Of a DNA stretch of 64,000 nt, positions 59,105 through 64,000 are shown piece after piece (positions within the stretch are counted from its first letter, which is position 1; each line of letters opens with the position of its first letter). The stretch covers positions 62,001-126,000 of the forward strand of contig QCHK01000002.1 of assembly GCA_003279635.1 (NCBI GenBank). Reading direction: 5' to 3'. Source of the DNA: Prochlorococcus sp. AG-402-B05 (GTDB lineage Bacteria; Cyanobacteriota; Cyanobacteriia; PCC-6307; Cyanobiaceae). Position numbers and translations under genes: made by a program. A model generated the notes under the pieces. That model made no database searches and had not been told where the DNA came from. It saw nothing but the letters and a program-made list of their open reading frames with translations.

Positions 59105-59647
59105 ATGATTAATTTAGGATCAACAAAAATTGGAATGCCAGGATGGAAAAATGAAAAACTTCTTTCTGATGAAACTTTGAAAAATATATACGGACAACAA
59201 GCTTTTCAATATTTTAATCAAACTAATTCATCTCTCTTCGTATTTAGTCATTCAAAATCTTTTGATTTAATTGAACTTGAGCAACTACTTCAAGCAGTAG
59301 GATGGGGAAGAAGGCCTCTGAGAAGAGTAAAACGTGCACTTGATAATAGTTTGCTTAAGGTTGGGCTATGGCAACATGATCCTAAATTTCCAAGGTTGAT
59401 TGGATTTGCAAGATGTACAGGTGACGGAATCATTGACGCAACAATATGGGATGTGGCTATTAACCCTGTTTATCAAGGTTATGGATTAGGAAAGCAACTT
59501 ATGGAATATTTAATGAAGAGTTTAAAAAGAGAAGGTATTAGTAGAGTAACTTTATTTGCTGATTCTGATGTTATTACTTTTTATAAAAGACAAGGGTGGA
59601 CTTTAGAGCCAAAAGGTAATAAATGTGCATTTTGGTATTCAAATTAA
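59105..59647 (+). CDS. GNAT N-acetyltransferase (Ycf52-like)
   Basis: A 180-residue protein whose C-terminal 110 residues are a GNAT domain: FARCTGDGIIDATIWDVAINPVYQGYGLGKQLMEYL contains the acetyl-CoA pyrophosphate loop QGYGLG, and SRVTLFADSDVITFYKRQGW the closing part. It resembles the plastid-encoded Ycf52 and the cyanobacterial/plastid serotonin N-acetyltransferase (SNAT) and NSI proteins, which acetylate amines or protein lysines. The substrate here is unknown. It follows the ABC gene by 13 bp. Confidence 0.82.
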   Translation: MINLGSTKIGMPGWKNEKLLSDETLKNIYGQQAFQYFNQTNSSLFVFSHSKSFDLIELEQLLQAVGWGRRPLRRVKRALDNSLLKVGLWQHDPKFPRLIGFARCTGDGIIDATIWDVAINPVYQGYGLGKQLMEYLMKSLKREGISRVTLFADSDVITFYKRQGWTLEPKGNKCAFWYSN

Positions 59648-59670
59648 TCGGTTTGATAGGGATTAGAAAA

Positions 59671-60375
59671 TTATGAATTATATTCTTTTGAAAGATAATC
59701 TATGTCACAACCCTGACGCCACTTATTTCTTAATTTAGCATTTTTAATTGCACGTTTTATTATATTTGAATTAGTCCACTTTATATCATCTGTATATATA
59801 TTTTCTCTAATACGCTTTACTTTAGTCTTTTTAGTAATTCTTGTTATCAAGTCGATATCCTCCATTATTTTCAAGGAAGAATACCCTCCTGTATTGGAAT
59901 AGAGACCTTTATGTATTAGTAGGCCTTGGTCTCCATAAGGAGATTGTAAAAAATGACTTCTTAGTGCTACTGCAATCTCTAAAAATCTGAATTCTAGATT
60001 ATGTTTTTTGATTTTAAAGTCAAAATACCATGCAAAATTTTCTGATTTTTTATTTTGTATTATTTGAGATAAACTTTTAAACCAACTGGGGCTTAGTCTA
60101 CTATCGGCATGTAGAAATAAAAGCCAATCTCCTCTTGCATTTGATGCACCTATTTTTAATTGATAGCCTCTATTCTTTTTACTGCTTTTAATAACATCTA
60201 TTCCTTGTATTTGTGCAATCGAAATAGTTAAATCTATACTTCCTCCATCAACTATGATTAATTCAAAATTATATGGCCATTCATTTAAATCAGCAAGAAG
60301 AAGAGGGAGGTGATCCGCTTCATTTAAAGTTGGTATGATGATGCTGAGAGCCGGAATTTTTTGTGATCTAGCCAT
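59671..60375 (-). CDS. Family 2 glycosyltransferase (TIGR04283 type)
   Basis: A 234-residue GT-A fold enzyme with SIIIPTLNEADHLPLLLADL near residue 12, IVDGGSIDLT, the DxD motif in WLLFLHADSRLSP and a later GGYSSLKIMEDIDLI. This corresponds to the rSAM/selenodomain-associated transferase 2 type, usually next to a transferase 1 gene, which is the case here: the two overlap by 52 bp. The radical-SAM partner that names the group is not in the window. The substrate is unknown. Confidence 0.83.
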   Translation of the reverse strand: MARSQKIPALSIIIPTLNEADHLPLLLADLNEWPYNFELIIVDGGSIDLTISIAQIQGIDVIKSSKKNRGYQLKIGASNARGDWLLFLHADSRLSPSWFKSLSQIIQNKKSENFAWYFDFKIKKHNLEFRFLEIAVALRSHFLQSPYGDQGLLIHKGLYSNTGGYSSLKIMEDIDLITRITKKTKVKRIRENIYTDDIKWTNSNIIKRAIKNAKLRNKWRQGCDIDYLSKEYNS

Positions 60376-61055
60376 GGTGACAAATCCATAATGTTATCCA
60401 GATCATTTTTAGTTTGAAGAAGTTGATAATCTATTTGATTTAAGGATGCTAATCGAATTGTTTCTTTAAGGACTTTATCGCTTCCCCAACTGATACCAGA
60501 AAATAGCCAGGCATATAAAGGATTTAAAAGTTTATTTGATAGACCTATAAGCCAATATCCTCCATCTTTTGAAGGGCCTAAAACCATTTCTTTGTGATTA
60601 AGTATTTGAATAGCTTGAATTAATTCAAAATGTGAGATTGATGGTAAATCACTTCCAATAATTAATATAGGATTTCGAATTTGGTAAGAAAGGTTTTTTT
60701 CAGAATGAGTCTTTAAAAACTGTCTTTTCATTTTTGTTCCTAGATTGCCAGGCCCTTGAATCTCAACCGTTTTGATTTCATTGGATACGGCCCATTTTTT
60801 TGCGGCTTTAATCCCAATTCCATCGATTGCAACTTTTATATCTGCAAGACCTTCTTTTTGAATCTTTTTGGCAACGTTAATTGTGTGATTCGTTAGTTTC
60901 TCTTGGATCTCTGCTGCTTTAAAAGCCCCTATATCCTTTGCTAATCGACTTTTACATCTAAATATCGCGTGCCATTTCGTCATTAAAACAATAGTTGGTT
61001 TGCTATTTGAATAAAGTTTTTTTGTATTTTCTGTTTTACTGATAACCAGATTCAT
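60324..61055 (-). CDS. DUF2064 nucleotidyl/glycosyltransferase-like protein (TIGR04282 type)
   Basis: A 243-residue protein of the rSAM/selenodomain-associated transferase 1 family. It has a short leader, then IVLMTKWHAIFRCKSRLAKD, which is a degenerate form of the family's KxPxxGxvKTRL start, LIIGSDLPSISHFELIQAI with the metal-binding DxPxI, LGPSKDGGYWLIGL, and GISWGSDKVLKET. It overlaps the family 2 glycosyltransferase by 52 bp, so the two are surely one unit. The substrate is unknown; arsenosugar links have been proposed for the family. Confidence 0.83.
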   Translation of the reverse strand: MNLVISKTENTKKLYSNSKPTIVLMTKWHAIFRCKSRLAKDIGAFKAAEIQEKLTNHTINVAKKIQKEGLADIKVAIDGIGIKAAKKWAVSNEIKTVEIQGPGNLGTKMKRQFLKTHSEKNLSYQIRNPILIIGSDLPSISHFELIQAIQILNHKEMVLGPSKDGGYWLIGLSNKLLNPLYAWLFSGISWGSDKVLKETIRLASLNQIDYQLLQTKNDLDNIMDLSPWLDHKKFRLSASSYQL

Positions 61056-61279
61056 AGCTACTCATCTCAATCCATACTATGTTTTTGAATCTTAAGTTAC
61101 TATTCATTGCATCTGATTAAATTTTGTTCTGAAAAAAATAAATTTACACTTGCATTTATCTTCCTAATTAATTGCAATAGTTGCTTTTTGGGATAATGCA
61201 TTAAAAATTTTACAACTGGATTTCCAAATTTAAGAATAACTCATTAAGGTTTTTAGCTACACTCATATTCCATTAGGTA

Positions 61280-62680
61280 ATGCCTGTGCCAACTCGGAAT
61301 GAGCTATGGACGAAGGTGCAGCAATTACTGCAAAAGAATTTAAGTAAGCCTTCATACGAGACATGGATACGTCCGGCTGAATTCTTTGATTTCAAGGATG
61401 GATGCTTGACTTTGCTTGCTCCAAATAGCTTTTCAAGTGATTGGTTAAGGAAAAATTACTCTCAAACAATTGAGGAGATTGCATCAGAGATATTTGGCCA
61501 TGAAGTTAGAGTAAATATAAAAGTTAAGGAAGAATTTTCATCAAACAAAAGCAATAAGAAAAAGACTTTTTCAAATGTAGAAGCTAATTATATTGCTACT
61601 ACTGAGAATTCCGACGTTAAATCTAAACAAACTCCAATAAAAAAATTTTTACCGAGTTTGAATCTTAGATATGTTTTTAATAGATTTGTTGTTGGGCCTA
61701 ATAGTCGGATGGCTCATGCTGCGGCAATGGCAGTAGCTGAGGCCCCTGGTCGGGAATTTAATCCATTATTTATTTGTGGAGGAGTTGGCCTAGGTAAAAC
61801 ACATCTGATGCAATCTATAGGTCATTACAGGTTGGAAATCGATCCAGGAGCAAAGGTTGCATATGTTTCTACTGAGACTTTTACCAATGATTTAATAGTT
61901 GCAATCAGGAAAGATGGAATGCAAGCTTTCAGAAATAGATATAGAGAAGCTGATTTGATTTTGGTTGACGATATTCAATTTATAGAAGGTAAGGAATATA
62001 CTCAGGAAGAATTCTTCCATACATTTAATGCTTTGCACGAGGCAGGCAGGCAAATTGTTCTTACAAGTGATAGGCCTCCAAGTCAAATACCTCGTTTACA
62101 AGAACGATTGATTTCAAGATTTTCAATGGGACTAATTGCAGATATCCAAGCGCCCGATTTGGAGACGAGAATGGCAATATTACAAAAAAAAGCTGAGCAT
62201 GAAAGAATGCGTTTGCCAAGAGATTTGATTCAGTTTATTGCTGGACGATTCACTTCTAATATAAGAGAGTTAGAGGGAGCGTTTACTCGTGCTGTCGCAT
62301 TTGCGTCTATAACTGGGTTGCCAATGACAGTGGAATCAGTAGCACCAATGCTTGATCCTACTGGACAAGGAGTACAAGTCAAGCCTAAGCAAGTACTAGA
62401 AAAAGTAGCTGAGGTTTTTGGAGTTACCGAGGAGGAAATGCGTAGTCCAAGTAGACGTAGGCCTGTTAGTCAGGCAAGACAGGTAGGCATGTATTTAATG
62501 CGCCATGGGACAGATTTAAGTCTTCCTCGTATTGGAGAATCTTTTGGGGGAAAGGACCATACAACAGTTATGTATGCGATTGAACAAGTAGAAAAAAAAT
62601 TATCAAGTGAGCCACAATTAGCAAGTCAAGTTCAAAAAGTTAAGGATCTTCTTCAGATCGATTCACGGAAACGTCGTTAA
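61280..62680 (+). CDS. dnaA: Chromosomal replication initiator DnaA
   Basis: DnaA opens the replication origin. The 466-residue protein contains domain I ([23 protein letters not shown]), a Lys/Ser-rich linker (about 90-120), the AAA+ domain with [42 protein letters not shown] and the sensor arginine in [10 protein letters not shown], and the C-terminal domain IV with [16 protein letters not shown] for DnaA-box recognition. No dnaN, recF or gyrB lies beside it, and I see no DnaA-box cluster in the 224-bp upstream spacer, so an origin here is not supported, in keeping with dispersed dnaA in cyanobacteria. Confidence 0.97.
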   Translation: MPVPTRNELWTKVQQLLQKNLSKPSYETWIRPAEFFDFKDGCLTLLAPNSFSSDWLRKNYSQTIEEIASEIFGHEVRVNIKVKEEFSSNKSNKKKTFSNVEANYIATTENSDVKSKQTPIKKFLPSLNLRYVFNRFVVGPNSRMAHAAAMAVAEAPGREFNPLFICGGVGLGKTHLMQSIGHYRLEIDPGAKVAYVSTETFTNDLIVAIRKDGMQAFRNRYREADLILVDDIQFIEGKEYTQEEFFHTFNALHEAGRQIVLTSDRPPSQIPRLQERLISRFSMGLIADIQAPDLETRMAILQKKAEHERMRLPRDLIQFIAGRFTSNIRELEGAFTRAVAFASITGLPMTVESVAPMLDPTGQGVQVKPKQVLEKVAEVFGVTEEEMRSPSRRRPVSQARQVGMYLMRHGTDLSLPRIGESFGGKDHTTVMYAIEQVEKKLSSEPQLASQVQKVKDLLQIDSRKRR

Positions 62681-62716
62681 ATTTAATAGTTGATAGTGAG
62701 AGAGATTTTATATTTT

Positions 62717-63958
62717 TTAATTAAACTGTATGGGATTTTGATCTAGCCTATTTCGTGTAGGTATTTTAGGGCCTAGATCGCTACCATCAATATTTGCTGT
62801 GCGTTCAAGAGCTTGTCTAAATAATCTTGCTGATAATAAAGGCATATCTCTCGGGACTGAAATTCTATCTCGGAGGTAACGTAATGCAGAGGCACTATTC
62901 TGCTCTGGACGGTAATCTTTTTTTGAAATCATAGTAGTTAAAGCTGCTCTCAATGGCTGATCAAATAATTTATTTTTCATTGGGCTTACAGAAATGATCC
63001 TTTCTTTATGTTTGATAACTCTTTCTAAAGCTAATGCCTGAAAATGTTGTTCCGATTTTTGGTCAACTTTGAAATCTACTAGTTCTAATTGTCCTAATCC
63101 AGAACCTATATCAATTTCTTGGGCAAATAATTGTTGGTTTTTATTTGAATAAGTAAAGCAACCTCCCATTTGAGGAGGTAAATCATGAGCATGAGTATGA
63201 AAATCTCCTTGAGTCCCTCTATACTCCTCAAGTTTTTCAAGGTTTTTAAGCCATGTATTTATAAAAGGGTGCTCATCTCTCAATGAATATCCTTTGTAGT
63301 AAGCCAATGAGGCATTCATTCTTTCAACATATGGAATGAAAATTACGTCTGCTGATCCAGGCTTTTCGCCATTCTTTGTTGAGACAGGTGTTAGCCACCC
63401 TGAAGCATTTTTTTGTAGTTCTTTTTCAAATTTATTGGCAACATTTTTGAAATTCTCTTTCTTTTGTTCTTCTTGGGCTTGAAAAAGAGAGTTGCGACAT
63501 AACCAGTTACACCATGATGAAAATAGTTCTCTTTCAAGTCTCCTATGCTCTAAGACTTTATTCTCATTTAGAGATTGACCTAAAGGACCATAAATTTCTT
63601 CTAACACAAATAGGATCTCATCACTTTCTGTGATTACATGATTTTCAATTTCTATTGCAGGAAGAATTCCTGAGGGCACTTTTTTTAAATACCATCTTTC
63701 CTTTTCTCCGTAGCAACGCATTGTGACTTTTTTAATCCGGTAAGGAATATTTTTAAGCTCTAACCAAATCCAAACTTTTTGGCAATAAGGACACCAAGCA
63801 TGATTGTCTCTGTAAAGAGTAACAATTGCCTCAGACTCATTTTTATTAAAAAGACGAAGTGAGGAATATGGGTTGTTTAACCCATTGATTTGATCAGTTG
63901 GATCGGCTGCATATATTGCTAATTCTTCCCAACTCATTGCATTTCTGGTTGGATTCAT
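62717..63958 (-). CDS. Glutathione S-transferase family protein with long C-terminus
   Basis: A 413-residue protein. About 45 residues of leader are followed by a glutaredoxin/GST-like N-terminal domain (LYRDNHAWCPYCQKVWIWLELKNIPYRI, with a CPYC motif; then VPSGILPAIEIENHVITESDEILFVLEEIYG). A helical domain of GST type follows (up to about residue 270), and another 140 residues at the C-terminus look like an all-alpha extension of unknown use. The CxxC would allow thiol-disulfide work. It converges on dnaA with 36 bp between. Confidence 0.82.
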   Translation of the reverse strand: MNPTRNAMSWEELAIYAADPTDQINGLNNPYSSLRLFNKNESEAIVTLYRDNHAWCPYCQKVWIWLELKNIPYRIKKVTMRCYGEKERWYLKKVPSGILPAIEIENHVITESDEILFVLEEIYGPLGQSLNENKVLEHRRLERELFSSWCNWLCRNSLFQAQEEQKKENFKNVANKFEKELQKNASGWLTPVSTKNGEKPGSADVIFIPYVERMNASLAYYKGYSLRDEHPFINTWLKNLEKLEEYRGTQGDFHTHAHDLPPQMGGCFTYSNKNQQLFAQEIDIGSGLGQLELVDFKVDQKSEQHFQALALERVIKHKERIISVSPMKNKLFDQPLRAALTTMISKKDYRPEQNSASALRYLRDRISVPRDMPLLSARLFRQALERTANIDGSDLGPKIPTRNRLDQNPIQFN

Positions 63959-64000
63959 TTATTTCAACGAGAATAGGGAAATAATACTAGGTTGCAAAAT

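Noticed and set aside
61056..61279. Replication origin next to dnaA
   Set aside because: I found no cluster of DnaA boxes and no dnaN, and cyanobacterial dnaA is often far from the origin. Nothing supports an origin here.

Overview
The window looks like a Prochlorococcus chromosome, probably a low-light strain of the NATL type. The evidence is its low GC content, dense gene packing, form IA RuBisCO inside an alpha-carboxysome (cso) operon, both light-dependent (por) and dark-operative (chlL/N/B) protochlorophyllide reductases, the cyanobacterial alkane genes, and a ferrochelatase with a chlorophyll-binding tail. The strain assignment is inference. I found no rRNA, tRNA, CRISPR array, insertion sequence or prophage. 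The only recombinase is a lone tyrosine integrase at 24.9-26.1 kb.

Layout: 0-10 kb holds the truncated primary sigma factor rpoD, priA, a DUF3153/argB/DUF2854 operon, an SSB-like gene, cobK, cutA, a PfkB kinase and purA. 10-16.7 kb holds psb27 and proS, a small HTH gene, ppa, an ArsC/Spx-like gene, lepB and a tandem histidine phosphatase. 16.8-24.9 kb holds a CPBP protease, an FtsL-like membrane gene and ftsI, tal, then the frr/FAD-reductase pair, pyrH and cobO. 25-32 kb holds the integrase, hemH, ilvB, a secreted nuclease-fold protein, a Tab2 homologue and the S1-domain gene nbp1. 32-37 kb is the alkane/fatty-acid block: creatininase family, ADO, AAR, accA and an SDR. 37-39.9 kb holds a site-2 protease, a lipoate-ligase-like gene and an FtsB/DivIC-like membrane gene.

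40-55 kb is the photosynthesis and carbon-fixation core: por, chlL divergent from chlN-chlB, a small HTH-like gene, csoS1D, rdgB, then csoS1-cbbL-cbbS-csoS2-csoSCA-csoS4A-csoS4B-csoS1E-acRAF. These genes supply RuBisCO, scaffold, carbonic anhydrase, hexamer, pseudohexamer and pentamer shell proteins, and an assembly chaperone. 55-64 kb holds a DUF3136 gene, ridA, gloB, hisG, an ABC exporter, a GNAT gene, two transferases, dnaA (with no dnaN or visible origin beside it) and a large GST-family gene.

The least explained sequences are non-coding or small: the 357-bp leader of csoS1 (nested inverted repeats and a duplicated 16-mer), the 357-bp chlL/chlN spacer (long palindrome, helically phased direct repeat, tandem hairpins), hairpins inside the cso transcript, two single-pass coiled-coil proteins with the topology of divisome subunits, and repeated use of a shared TTAA as the stop codon of both genes in convergent pairs.
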